Below the pieces are notes generated by a model, which searched no databases, was not told the DNA's origin, and saw only the letters and a list, made by a program, of their open reading frames with translations. Positions 53,101-61,165 of a DNA stretch of 64,000 nucleotides are shown in pieces. This DNA is from Prinia subflava (Eukaryota; Chordata; Aves; Passeriformes; Cisticolidae), in contig NC_086254.1 of assembly GCF_021018805.1 (NCBI RefSeq), positions 682,001 through 746,000 on the forward strand. Direction: 5' to 3'. The translations under genes were made by a program, and so were the position numbers. How positions within the stretch are numbered: position 1 is the first letter of the stretch; every line of letters begins with the position of its first letter.

Positions 53101-55461
53101 CAAGTCCTTGGCCTGGATGTACTCCAAACTGGGAGGGCCTTCCTCACCCTGCATTGCAAACAGAGCACACAGTCAGACAGCCTCACAGTACATGCTGTGA
53201 AAGCCAAAAACTGAAGCTGCTGGATACTCTTGGCACCTCAGGAGCTTGGGGATACCTGTGCATGGAAATGCCTGTTCTGCCTCCAGACCCCAGTAGTTTC
53301 CCGGGCCATTGCAGAGTGCCCACAGCATAGTGAAATGCTGAAGCCTCCAAGTCCCGCCTCTTCAGCTGAACGGTGTTTGGAAAGCCAAGCAGACACACCT
53401 TGGCCACAGGGGACTGATGTGACAGTAACTTGTCATGTCAGCTGTTCCCGTTACCTGCTCCATGGCACCAGAGCAGAGACACTGTGACGCAGATGGTTTC
53501 CATCTGCAGTCCAGTGTTAGCCTACTCTTCTGCCTCTTAAGGACTGCTTTGTTTCAGGAGCTTTCATTTTTACTCTCACACCAGAGAAATCTGGGAAGAG
53601 CCTGAATCTTCTGGAGAAGATACAACTGTGAACAACCTACAACCCTACAACAACTGCACCCCACTGCACATCATTCACAACAGGCACTACTGACTGGTGC
53701 CAGCACCAAGACACGTCCAGCCTGCTCAGATGGACACCCCACAAAACTCACAGAGGCCTCAGGATGGTCTGAGAGGTCACACGGAACCTGCACATGCCAT
53801 CCTTGACAAGTGGAATGTATGTCTCAGTTTAGAACATGCAAATCTTCATAAAATCATCACAGTATCCTCAGCTGGAAGGGATAAGGATCATCAAGTCCCA
53901 CTCCTGGCCCTGCACAGGACACCCCAAATCCCACCCTATGTCTCCGAGCTTTGCTCCGATGGTGCTTGTGCTCTGGTGTGAAGTCTTGGTGACAATTTTC
54001 ACCAGTCCTCACCCTGGTCCTGTCATATCACTGAACTGCTGCCCAAAGGAGTGGCACCCGGGCATTCAGCTTCAGATGCTCACTGCTGAGAATCCAGGAT
54101 GATGCTAATTCCACATGTATTTGGTGTGGGAATGTTTTCATCAGAAGGCTGCTTGCTCTCTAGCTCTAGCATTTACCAGGAAACACTGTTTTCTGTAAGC
54201 ACTGAGTAATATTTGAAAATGACATCTTTTTCTGGATATGTCACCCAAGCCAGAATCCCAATTTCAACCTGAAGAAAGGAGATCCCAATCCTTCTGGCTC
54301 AGGAATATTTAAAATTATGCTGAATCCTCTTGTGTTACTGACAGGGGCTGAAGCCTCAATACCTGCAGGAACAGCCTGGCCTGAGGTGCTCCCTGGACCT
54401 CAGATGGAGGCAGCTAGACTCCTCCCACTCCACACCCAAGGAACCTGCACAGACCTAACATGCTGTTACAGCCTTCATAAAACTTAGCATCAGACCCAGC
54501 TGGAGGCAAAGGCACTGCCCCTGTCCCCACACTGTGAGGGACACAAGGCACAGCATCGGCTCCAGCAGCAGCAGATGCTCACTGGAGACCACAGGAGGCT
54601 CAGTACCCCTCCTGCCAGCACCTCACTCCGGGGCTGAGGCACCAGCCCAGGACAGCACAAAGGGAAGGTGTGTGCCCGTGTGCCGGTGCAGCAGCCAGGA
54701 AGCAGAGATCCTCTCCCATCAACACTTTGCAGTTTGCAGAGAAATCCCAGGGAGCAGCAGGAACTGGAACAGGGCAGGCTGAGCTCTCCACCCGCCTGGG
54801 TGTCCTTGAGTCCCTCCTCGCCTGCAGCACAGGGCGGGCAGAGGCTGAACATCCCCTCCTGCCACAACCCCATCCTGGGTACCGGCAGGATGGGGGTCAG
54901 CACCCTGCTCTCTTCACAAGCCTCCTGAAGCCCTCGGAGCCAGGAGTGTCCTGGGGGGGTTGAGGGTGGGTCTGCAGGAAGGGTCAGAGCAGGAAACCTC
55001 CTCTCGCTGAAGGTATAAAAGGCACCGAGTGCAGGCCCCCGTCTCAGCACAGCACCGGAGGCGTCCTGCAGAGCCGCAGCCAGGGAGGGAGCGCGGGGCT
55101 CCCCGGGGTCGGCTGCTCTAGCACGGTCATTTCCCAGCTCCAGGCAGGGTGCAGAGCCTGCGGGGCCCAGCACAGTGACCAGGGCCTGCCGGGGCTCAGC
55201 CCGCGGCGCCGGGCGCTGCTGTGCCCTTGGGCCCAGCCAGGGCAACAGGGACGGGGCCACAGTGTCCTCCGGCGGCATGTGGGAAGGGAATCTCCCTTCT
55301 CCCGGGACAGACCCAGAGGATGCCTCCACCGGCACGTGAGCCGGAGAGCACAGGTGGCTTACGGCCCCGCTTCCATGGAGGAGAGAAGGGGAATAAAAAG
55401 CAGCACTTACAAAGCAGTTGAGCATGGAGCAGGAGACGCGGCCTGGCAGACTCATGTTCAT
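29014..55461 (-). CDS. MTMR4: MTMR4, complete gene (18 coding exons, 1149 aa)
   Basis: Myotubularin-related protein 4, a 3-phosphatase for PI3P (and PI(3,5)P2) on early and recycling endosomes. I joined 18 exons, all with GT-AG introns and matching phases, into 3450 coding bases; the human protein is about 1195 residues. PH-GRAM domain: residues about 45-135. Myotubularin phosphatase domain: about 190-570, with the CX5R active site HCSDGWDRT at Cys425-Arg431. A serine-rich, low-complexity linker follows (623-960). It includes the conserved [20 protein letters not shown] segment and a PPLY motif at 959-962, the type of site bound by NEDD4-family WW domains. A coiled coil spans about 973-1007. 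The C-terminal FYVE finger begins with WVPD (1065-1068) and has RRHHCR at 1086-1091 for PI3P binding. MTMR4 rather than MTMR3 is supported by near-identity to the MTMR4 sequence and by linkage to RNF43. The linker is the most diverged part. I see no frameshift. Confidence 0.96.
29570..29658 (-). CDS. MTMR4: MTMR4 coding exon 17 (first half of FYVE finger, residues 1062-1091)
   Basis: Encodes [20 protein letters not shown] then WLAKRRHHC. It contains the WxxD motif, the first zinc cysteines (Cys1074, Cys1077) and the basic RRHHCR patch that contacts PI3P. Arg1091 is split at CAG|GTAAAA. Confidence 0.97.
29911..30021 (-). CDS. MTMR4: MTMR4 coding exon 16 (residues 1025-1061)
   Basis: Encodes [20 protein letters not shown] then [17 protein letters not shown], an acidic serine-rich stretch before the FYVE finger. 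The donor is GAG|GTGTGT, weaker than the others but in phase. Confidence 0.95.
30353..31559 (-). CDS. MTMR4: MTMR4 coding exon 15 (large linker exon, residues 623-1024)
   Basis: A 1207-base exon, the largest of the gene. It starts [19 protein letters not shown], then runs through about 250 poorly conserved, low-complexity residues. Conserved islands return at [18 protein letters not shown] and [10 protein letters not shown]. The PPLY motif (959-962) and the coiled coil ([20 protein letters not shown]) are near its end. The ATG-initiated open frame extends past both splice sites, but the joined frame is supported by the flanking exons. Confidence 0.96.
31905..32059 (-). CDS. MTMR4: MTMR4 coding exon 14 (residues 571-622)
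   Basis: Encodes [20 protein letters not shown] then [20 protein letters not shown]. Donor CAG|GTAAGA; Arg622 is split. Confidence 0.96.
32167..32337 (-). CDS. MTMR4: MTMR4 coding exon 13 (residues 514-570)
   Basis: Encodes [20 protein letters not shown] then [19 protein letters not shown], the end of the catalytic core. Donor CAG|GTCAGT. Confidence 0.97.
32690..33022 (+). repeat. CR1 LINE 3' fragment in MTMR4 intron 12
   Basis: Plus-strand (antisense to MTMR4) CR1 copy with GAGGCCCTGGATCAGGCTGC and GTGTCCCTGCCCACGGCAGG, ending AAACCATTCCGAGATTCTGT. It ends 115 bases from exon 12. Confidence 0.85.
33137..33322 (-). CDS. MTMR4: MTMR4 coding exon 12 (residues 452-513)
   Basis: Encodes [20 protein letters not shown] then the [19 protein letters not shown] helix segment. 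Phase 0 at both ends; donor CTG|GTAAGA. Confidence 0.98.
33752..33947 (-). CDS. MTMR4: MTMR4 coding exon 11 (active-site exon, residues 387-451)
   Basis: Carries the catalytic P-loop HCSDGWDRT: nucleophile Cys425 and phosphate-binding Arg431, with both myotubularin aspartates (427 and 430). It is preceded by [20 protein letters not shown]. The phosphatase therefore looks catalytically competent. Confidence 0.98.
34375..34486 (-). CDS. MTMR4: MTMR4 coding exon 10 (residues 350-386)
   Basis: Encodes [20 protein letters not shown] then [16 protein letters not shown]. Donor CAA|GTGAGT; the split codon becomes Asn386 when joined to exon 11. Confidence 0.97.
34528..35375 (-). repeat. Long CR1 LINE 3' fragment in MTMR4 intron 9
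   Basis: The longest CR1 copy here (about 850 bp). After the 3' end blocks it continues into more upstream CR1 sequence (TTTTCTCCAAGCTGAGCTCC, GGCAGCTTTCCAGCCACTGT, TTGTGACCCAAAAGCAGGAC, GATCCAGCCTGTCCAGATCC). It nearly fills intron 9 and ends 116 bases from exon 9. Confidence 0.85.
35491..35619 (-). CDS. MTMR4: MTMR4 coding exon 9 (residues 307-349)
   Basis: Encodes [20 protein letters not shown] then [18 protein letters not shown], a strongly conserved myotubularin segment. Donor GAAG|GTACCA. Confidence 0.97.
35840..36036 (-). CDS. MTMR4: MTMR4 coding exon 8 (residues 241-306)
   Basis: Encodes [20 protein letters not shown], then the [15 protein letters not shown] segment and a variable, Gly/Ser/Thr-rich insert ending EPCDTDF. 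Donor TTCG|GTGAGG splits Asp306. Confidence 0.97.
36285..36340 (-). repeat. CR1 LINE tail fragment
   Basis: Only the terminal bases: AATATAGAATCATTTAGGTT and GGAAAAGTCCTTCAAGATCC, followed by an AT-rich tract to about 36440. Confidence 0.75.
36490..36585 (-). repeat. CR1 LINE tail fragment
   Basis: CATAGAACCATGGAACCGTT, GGGTTGGAAGGGACATGGAA, then CCCCCTGCCATGGGCAGGGA. Severely 5'-truncated. Confidence 0.85.
37622..37870 (-). repeat. CR1 LINE 3' fragment
   Basis: Reverse orientation in MTMR4 intron 7, with AGTCAAGGAATGGTTTGTAT and the CAGGGATCCAGGGGCAGCCA block. Confidence 0.9.
38912..39005 (+). repeat. CR1 LINE tail fragment
   Basis: Sense tail GTTTAGTGGAAGGTAGCAGG, then AAGGTCCCTTCCAACCCAAA and CATCATTCTGTAATC. 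Confidence 0.85.
40490..40905 (-). repeat. CR1 LINE 3' fragment
   Basis: Reverse orientation. It begins CATAGAATTATAGATTTTCC, then the CCAGTCCAGCCCTGGCCCTG and ATCCAACCTAAACCTGTCCT blocks of another CR1 subfamily. Confidence 0.85.
41249..41362 (-). CDS. MTMR4: MTMR4 coding exon 7 (residues 203-240)
   Basis: Encodes [20 protein letters not shown] then [17 protein letters not shown]. The SSYPQK reading has Ser where human MTMR4 has Pro. Donor CAG|GTAAAT. Confidence 0.97.
41945..42192 (+). repeat. CR1 LINE 3' fragment
   Basis: Sense orientation: AGGTTTAGAAGGGATATTGG, GGACAGGGCTTAGAGCAGCC, AAACCATTTTGGGATTGTAG. It lies about 100 bases left of the LTR. Confidence 0.9.
42290..43132 (-). mobile_element. 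Solo LTR of an endogenous retrovirus
   Basis: An 843-base element with no internal viral genes beside it. On the minus strand it begins TGTCACGGCTGC and ends near TGTAATA, so the usual TGT...ACA ends are decayed by one base at the 3' side. The 6-base sequence GGCTCA flanks it on both sides (42284-42289 and 43133-43138), which is a target-site duplication. Inside, on the minus strand, are TATAAAA (42890-42884) and two AATAAA signals (42466-42461 and 42371-42366) in LTR-like order. A six-base duplication would suit a class II (beta-like) element, but I cannot name the family. The most likely origin is recombination between two LTRs. Confidence 0.75.
42553..42672. repeat. Tandem TGACTGCAGG motif array inside the LTR
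   Basis: Five copies of TGACTGCAGG or close variants start at 42553, 42581, 42608, 42637 and 42663, a period of 26 to 29 bases. The spacer sequence is poorly kept. Confidence 0.75.
44825..44950 (-). repeat. CR1 LINE fragment
   Basis: Reverse orientation: TTTGGAAGGGATCCACGAGG, CAGCTCCTGGCCCCGCATAG, ACACCCCAACAATCCCATCC. Same subfamily as the copy at 40490. Confidence 0.75.
47408..47504 (-). CDS. MTMR4: MTMR4 coding exon 6 (residues 171-202)
   Basis: Encodes [20 protein letters not shown] then [11 protein letters not shown], the entry to the myotubularin fold. Acceptor TTCCTCAG, donor CAA|GTGAGT splitting Lys202. Confidence 0.97.
47582..48000 (-). repeat. CR1 LINE 3' fragment in MTMR4 intron 5
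   Basis: Reverse orientation: CACAAAACCACAGAAAGGTT, GCCATGGGCAGGGACACCTT, then CCTTCTCCAGGTGAACACGC near 47940. It begins 78 bases from exon 6. Confidence 0.88.
49267..49433 (-). CDS. MTMR4: MTMR4 coding exon 5 (residues 115-170)
   Basis: End of PH-GRAM and the linker to the catalytic domain: [20 protein letters not shown], then [15 protein letters not shown]. The VCVDEEDQ stretch is two residues longer than in human. Donor CCAG|GTGAGC splits Gly170. Confidence 0.97.
49628..49710 (-). CDS. MTMR4: MTMR4 coding exon 4 (residues 87-114)
   Basis: PH-GRAM continuation, [20 protein letters not shown] then CKDSKVI. The Arg114 codon is split (AG|G) across the intron. Confidence 0.97.
50353..50469 (-). 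CDS. MTMR4: MTMR4 coding exon 3 (residues 48-86)
   Basis: Start of the PH-GRAM domain: [20 protein letters not shown] then a [13 protein letters not shown] segment. Phase 0 at both ends; donor AAT|GTGAGT. Confidence 0.97.
50860..51062 (+). repeat. CR1 LINE 3' fragment in MTMR4 intron 2
   Basis: Sense orientation: ACCATCCCTGGAGGCATCCA, ACTGGATGTGGCACTCAATG, GGTTGGACTTGATGGTCTTG, TCAGTGATTCTGACATTCTG. Confidence 0.88.
52042..52190 (-). repeat. CR1 LINE tail fragment in MTMR4 intron 2
   Basis: Reverse orientation: CACAGGATCCTGGAATGGTT, CCATGGGCAGAGACACCTTC, CCAAGCTGGCCTTGAATACT. Confidence 0.88.
53059..53148 (-). CDS. MTMR4: MTMR4 coding exon 2 (residues 18-47)
   Basis: Encodes [20 protein letters not shown] and the acidic [10 protein letters not shown]. 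Acceptor TTTGCAATGCAG, donor CTGCAG|GTAAGG. An in-frame ATG overlaps the acceptor (53154-53152) and would give an alternative MQGEEGPP start if the exon were read from an intronic promoter. Confidence 0.93.
53848..54015 (-). repeat. CR1 LINE fragment in MTMR4 intron 1
   Basis: Reverse orientation: AAAATCATCACAGTATCCTC, GCTGGAAGGGATAAGGATCA, CTCCTGGCCCTGCACAGGAC. Confidence 0.75.
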
Positions 55462-55880
55462 TTCAGAAGGCGGCAACTGGGCCGGGCAGGCACAAGCAGC
55501 ATCTCCTCCCTCCGGCTGCGAGCTGCGGCCCCGGCACTGCGGCAGCGTCCCCGCTCCGCCGGGAAGGGCAGGAGCATCCCGGCCGCCGGCGGCCCGAGCA
55601 GGTGCCACCGCCGCCGCTGACAATGGAGGGAGGGCGGGCGGAGGACGGGCAGACTCCACCTCCCTCTCAGGGCCGCCGAGCGCGGCTCTGCCATCTGAGC
55701 GTCTCCGTGACGGGCGAGACAGAAAATGGAGCGGGCGGCGGGAGCGCGGCTCCGCGGGCACGGCCCGTTGCTCGGGCGGGAGCGGCATTCCCGGCCCAGG
55801 CGCTGCTCCCGCCGGCACCTGCCTCGTACCGCACTGATGGCGGCAGTGGGAGCGCCGAGAACAATAGCGGGAAGACGGCT
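55020..55880. promoter_or_regulatory. MTMR4: CpG island and MTMR4 promoter
   Basis: A dense CpG block surrounding coding exon 1 of MTMR4, with GGGCGG-type boxes (for example near 55630 and 55730). The transcription start is probably between about 55470 and 55860. No clear TATA box is visible, as is common for CpG-island promoters. Confidence 0.75.
55411..55461 (-). CDS. MTMR4: MTMR4 coding exon 1 (residues 1-17)
   Basis: Encodes [17 protein letters not shown] and ends in phase 0 at TTT|GTAAGT. Three Met codons (1, 3 and 13) could start translation. The frame is also open upstream, so the true start is uncertain. The human reference protein starts directly at the next exon's GEEGPP after a Met. 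Confidence 0.8.
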
Positions 55881-55892
55881 TCGTGCCCCGGC

Positions 55893-56140
55893 ACCGCGCC
55901 CTCTGCCCCGAGCCCTCCACCCTGGCACCGAGCTCTTCACCGATCCCTCCACCCCGGCACGGAGCCTTCTGCCACGATTCCATTGACCCCACACCAACAC
56001 CTCCACACCAGCACTGAGCCCTCTGCTCCAAGACCTCTGCTCCGAACCCTCCACCCTGGCATCGAGCCCTCTGCCCTGAGGCCTCTGCGCCAGCACTGAC
56101 TCCAAGCCCTCCACTCCAATGCCGAGCCCCCAGCCTCAGC
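55893..56140. repeat. GC-rich degenerate minisatellite upstream of MTMR4
   Basis: Repeats of a roughly 30-base unit built from CCCTCTGCCCCGAG, CCCTCCACCCTGGCA and CACCGAG words (for example at 55907, 55926, 56001 and 56048), decayed and irregular. It abuts the CpG island. Confidence 0.7.
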
Positions 56141-57267
56141 CTTGCTCCCGGAAACTCAGCCTGGACGTGCCACTGCACCCCCGAGCCCGCTATCCTCCTG
56201 CACTCCTCTGTGCCTGGACAGGGAGATGAGGATAAAGGGGGTGCCCTGCTGCATCTCACCACTCAATGCTCCCAAGACCGTAAGTCCTCCTTTCCAGGAG
56301 CTTCGTGTGCACAGGGAGTCGCTGGATATCCCTGGCTCCCACCAGCACCTGTGTGGTGGAGCCTGGGCCCTGGAGTGGACAAAGGCTCCTCTTGCTGACT
56401 GCTTGGACACTTATCTCCCATGTGAAGTTTCCTCAGCTCCCCTTGGCAATGCTCACAGACACAGGGTAAGGCCATGGGTGTAGGAAATGCCGTGCTTGAG
56501 CACCCACCCTCCCCACCCCAGGGTCCCAAAAGCTTATATTTACTACCTGCTGTTCATCAAGCCCAGGAACAAACAGCTCCCAGGTCACAGCCTATCCCAG
56601 GATCCACGGGAGCAGCTTCCTTGGCAAACCCATCTGCATTTCTACCATCAGCTGCTTTTCTGTCCCCACTGCTGAGCCAGAAGGAGAATCTCTTTGTTAA
56701 AATGCAAAATTAAAGCCTGACCCTTCATCGGTCATCAAAGGCCCCGCTATCTGGTTCAAAGCACACCAACTTTTTGCTCCCAAAACACAAATCCAAACAG
56801 GGCATAGCCTATCGCCACTGAGCTCCTCTTAGATGTGTTTGCCCCAAAGACACCACAGACAGCTATCCCCAGCAATACCAATGGGATCTCAAAGGGTTTT
56901 TCTCAAGTCAGACAAAAGACTTCAGCATTTCTCTGCAAAATTGTTCAGAGTTAGATTATTCAGAGCTGCCTTGGCTAAAGGGACAGCTTTGTGACATCCA
57001 GACATGCTGCCCACTGTCACTTGCATGGCAAAATTCAGTTCCATGAGCTCCCTTGATGACAAAACAGACTCACATGGTTATGCCAGCTTTACTACTTAGG
57101 ATAAAAGACTTATGAGAACACAATAGCCACACCTGGAGATAAGCCATGGAATCCCATTTTGCTCTGCCCCACTCCACCATTTACACAGAGCACAGTGGGT
57201 GGATGTCTGGCATGGCCTGTCCTTGGGGCATCTAAACCAGCTGGCAACCACAAACCAAAACACAAGA

Positions 57268-57327
57268 ACAGAAGGTTATGGACACAAACAGAGGGTTACA
57301 CATAAGTACAGAGGGTTATGGATGAGG
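57268..57327 (+). repeat. Three tandem 20-base units
   Basis: Units start at 57268, 57288 and 57308 with the shared core ACAGAGGGTTATGGA (first unit ACAGAAGG). A small minisatellite with no visible function. Confidence 0.8.
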
Positions 57328-58794
57328 TTACAGATTTGTCTTGGCAAAAAGTAAGCGGCCGGAGAGGTGCCCTGCACTCTGCAGGTGACCTTTGCCTGGG
57401 TCACTGGAGGAAATGCTGAGAAACCAGAGCAGCTAAAGCTGAAGGAACCTTTTATACTGGAGAGAAAATGTGGCTATAAACACTGTAAAGCCAATATTTA
57501 ATATTTTTCTGACATGTAGCAGGGGAAAAACAATACAGCACGTCTGGGGAACAGCTGAAGTCCGTGAGTTTCTTGGGCAGAGTGTGAGCACACATTGCTG
57601 TTAAATGCATACAGCACAAGACCAGAGTTTATAACACACAAACCCACAGACAAGGTAGGTAAGAGGTTTGCTCCAACCCACAGGGAGATTTTTAGGGCCA
57701 AGGCTCAGTTGAGGGCCTGGCATAGAGACTGTTTATAGAAGGACCTTTGTAACACCTCTAAGCTGCAGCTGTGCAGAGTTAAAGGGCTGCTCATCAGATC
57801 AGTACTCTGAATTTCCAACCTAAGCTGACCTGAACATCCACAAATAGAAATTCTGCTTTCACTGAAATATTTTTGCACCTTTAATATCAGAAAAAGACTC
57901 ACACACGACTTAGAAACTTCTGCTCAAGCACTGCGCCTGGTGCAGAGTAGAAACCTTGCTCTGAACTTCAGTGGGTTCACAGACTTTCAAGAGGAACTTG
58001 ATTCAGACTCTGCTTTCACTTCCTTCAAGAGTTCCCAAAATACCTGCCCTCCTTTCCCTCCAGTGACCCAGGCAAAGGCAGGAGTGGTGCTGGGCAGCGC
58101 AGCACAGGACTGCAGAGTGCTCCGGAGTCCTCTAGATGGCTTAGTCAGAGGGATTTCCTAAATGCAACCTGGGATGCCTCCCCAGCTGGGCTCTGCTCCA
58201 CTATCCCAAACCACCGAGGAAGAGGTTATTTCACAAAACTGGGCTCCTCTGAGTGTTTTCAGTGTGTGTGTTCATGTAGGCAGAGAGAGAAATCTCCCTC
58301 ATTATCTCCCAACCACCATTCCAAGTGTCTCTCAATTCTGAGGAAGAGGAGCTGAATAAAACATGGGCAGCTGGCAGTGATTTGCCCCTTTTCCCTCCCA
58401 CTAGCACTGCCCAATGTTCCTGTGCTGCTGCCCCCTCCAGATATCCCTGGATCCACACTGCAGGTAAACAGCTTGCAGCCTTCTCCTGAAGGTCCCAAAA
58501 GGGATTTGGAGGCTTGGAGATGACCCAGTGCTCAGGATGGGCACCCAAGGGGCCATGCTGCAGCCTCCAAAGGAGATGATATTTCCCTATGGAGACATGC
58601 CTGTATGCACCAGGAGCCCAGCCTGCAGCACAGGGTTCACAGGAAACATCTGGCCCCCCAGAGTCCATGCAATCTGCATTGGCAGCACAGGACAGGCATC
58701 AGGATGCTGCAATCTCTCTCGTGGGCTGGAGCCAGTCAGCATCCTGAAATGAATCATTTTGCCAGTGGCTGGTCCAGCTTTCTGCAAGTTTGGG

Positions 58795-58870
58795 AAAGTG
58801 TGGGCCAGGGAGCAGCTAATTCCCACCTAGTCAGGTCCCTTCTAACCCAAACCATTCCATGATTCTAAGA
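58795..58870 (+). repeat. CR1 LINE tail fragment
   Basis: Sense tail ending GTCCCTTCTAACCCAAACCA then TTCCATGATTCTAAG. Confidence 0.85.
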
Positions 58871-61099
58871 GAAAAACTGGTCCCATTCACTGCAGGGAGT
58901 TGCCAGCACACCTGACTCAGCCTTCCACAGACACGTACACCCTTCTCAACCCTGGCATAGCTTTATCATCTACTTCTTTTTGGCACCACAAATAGAATTT
59001 CTCTCTTTAGGCAGAAGGCATCACACCTTCTATCGATTAAGGGTGGGCTTTTCCTCACCTCAGCATGGGGCCTTCACCCACAGATGGAAGGGAGGGAATG
59101 CAAGGGCTGGCAGAAATCTGCATGCGCAGCCCTGTCCCTGGTAGCACATCCACTGCACAGACTGCCCTGATCCGCCTCCAGCTGGAGAAAACCAACAGAA
59201 GAATTGGCAGGAGGAGGTGACTGCCCTGGGAAGGGAATTCCAGGACATGAGAAGTAAGTCAGCAGGAGCCAAGCAGGAGCCAGGGAAGCTCTGTCTGACA
59301 GCCAGGGGCTCCAGCAGCAGAGGCATCAGGATACTCTACTTTAGATCCTTTCACGTCTGAATATTTATTTTCAGTGAAAATCAAGCTAGCAACTAGTTAT
59401 CTAGATATTTTTTTCCAGGTGAGAGGAGAGACTTGCATAATTTATCTCATTCTAAAAGTTGAATTTTATTCTCTTTCTGCCTGGCAGATGCCTATATTGG
59501 GTGAGATTAGCTGCACTCAGACACATATTTCTCTCTCTCCATAAGCTGATGCTGGGACTGATGAGCTGTGGCCAAAGGCACTTCTTGTTCTGCCTCCCCT
59601 ACTTCTGTTGTACAAAGGGCATCTTTGTTTCAGGTTCCCCTACATAAATAGTTCATTTCGTCAGAGCCTAGGGAGGTTTGTGAGTGAATAGAAAGCTGCA
59701 GAACCTGAGGTGGAAATAAACCCTTAAACCTGTGCAAAGAGAAGTTACTGTTTTATACCTCATAAATCAGGACTGCGATGGTGGGTGTCATCATTTATTC
59801 TGGATAGGATGATAGAAGAGCTTATGGATCTGTAATACTGCATTTGGAGTTTGTTCAGAAAGGTGCCCAGAGGTGAGCATAGAACTGAATATGCAGCAAG
59901 AAACCTTTGAGAAAAGGGATAAAAGGGCACAAGTCATGGGCTGTCAACTCCATGCACCAGCACGAGGGGACGAGGGGTGGCTGTAAATGCCCACGTCGGA
60001 TAAGTCATGGGCCACTCCGCAGGCTAAGAACCAGATGCCTACAGTGCCAGTATCCCAGCAGTCAGGAGAGGGAATGCTGCTGTGGGAGCTGAGCACTGAG
60101 CAGCCAGCACAGTACCTGCACCAACCCACCTGCCAGATTAGTTTTAAGTAATGTATTAAGGTACCAAGTGCTTGTTAGGGCTCCATTAGCCAGAGTTAAG
60201 GATTAAACCAGCACTAGTGCTGCCTTCAAGGCCATTCCTATCAGCAGCTAGTTTTGGGGGAAGTTTTACAACCCAAGAAGAGTTGTGCAATCCAAGCTGT
60301 TAACACTAGACCAGGCATCTGGAGCAGCAGAAAGGGGAGAGCAGCTGGTGAGGCACATCTGGGGTGCTGCTAACTAAGGGCAAAGCTCTTGGGCCTGCCC
60401 CTGCTAACTACAGGGCACTGGTGCACTGGTGCTGTGGCCTCAGCCTGCCACCAGCACAGGAAATTAGGGAAGCACTCAGCATGCCTGCAGGGAACATGGA
60501 TCCAGCCAGCCCCAAGGTACCCCTCAACCCACAGCCCACCTCCAGCTCTCCTTGTGTTTAACTCAGGAGTCACAGCCCTCCAAAGAGGTCACAGAAAGAC
60601 TCCAAGGAGGCTGTCAGTGTTTCCATCAGTTCTCTGCCTCCAGCTGCTGACAGAAGCTCACATAAGGGGGTGGAGGTAAGCGCTTTTTTCTACAGCTTGC
60701 AATTACAACTTGCTTTCTCTCCCTTGCCATGGGAGACAAAAAGCCTATAGTCTCTTCCCAAAACAGTGGGTGAAATGGGAGGGGCTTTTGGTGGTTGGTT
60801 TATTTTTCCCAAAATGAAAAAATAATTTTAAAAAAATCACAGGAGCATTTAAATAAAATATATATTCAAAAAAACCCTTTTCAGAAGGTCATTTGAAACA
60901 GTAAACGTATCTTTGAGTACTGATAAGGAGCGGGAAACCCTCTTGTGAAGAAGAAATCAAACGGTTACACCTAAGGGTGGGCAGGGCCAGGTTAGGGTAA
61001 GGTCTGTCCAGACACAGGAAAGGAGTTCAGGGAAAAGCTTCCATGTTTTAGTAAATCCAAAATTCCAGTCTGCACTCAAAACCAAAACAAACAGAAAAA

Positions 61100-61165
61100 A
61101 ACCTGAACAACTGCCCCCCACCCCCCCCAAAAAAAAACCAACCAAAAAAACAACCAAAACCAAAA
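61100..61165. repeat. C-rich/A-rich low-complexity tract
   Basis: CCCCCCACCCCCCCC followed by A runs and CCAACCAAAA words. Simple sequence. Confidence 0.8.

Larger units (their letters stand above)
50470..55410 (-). other. MTMR4: MTMR4 introns 1 and 2 (with exon 2 between)
   Basis: Apart from exon 2 at 53059-53148, this interval holds three CR1 fragments and otherwise unique intronic DNA. The part from about 54.5 kb to exon 1 grows steadily more GC-rich as it enters the promoter island. Confidence 0.8.

Noticed and set aside
29014..55461. Assignment as MTMR3 instead of MTMR4
   Set aside because: Exon sequences match MTMR4 (for example the ATASS C-terminus and [10 protein letters not shown] segment), and linkage to RNF43 fits MTMR4.
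54490..56262. A 590-codon minus-strand frame as an independent gene
   Set aside because: It spans the CpG island and minisatellite, runs through the MTMR4 exon 1 donor into the intron, and has no recognisable domain outside the 17 MTMR4 residues. The upstream extension is kept only as a finding.
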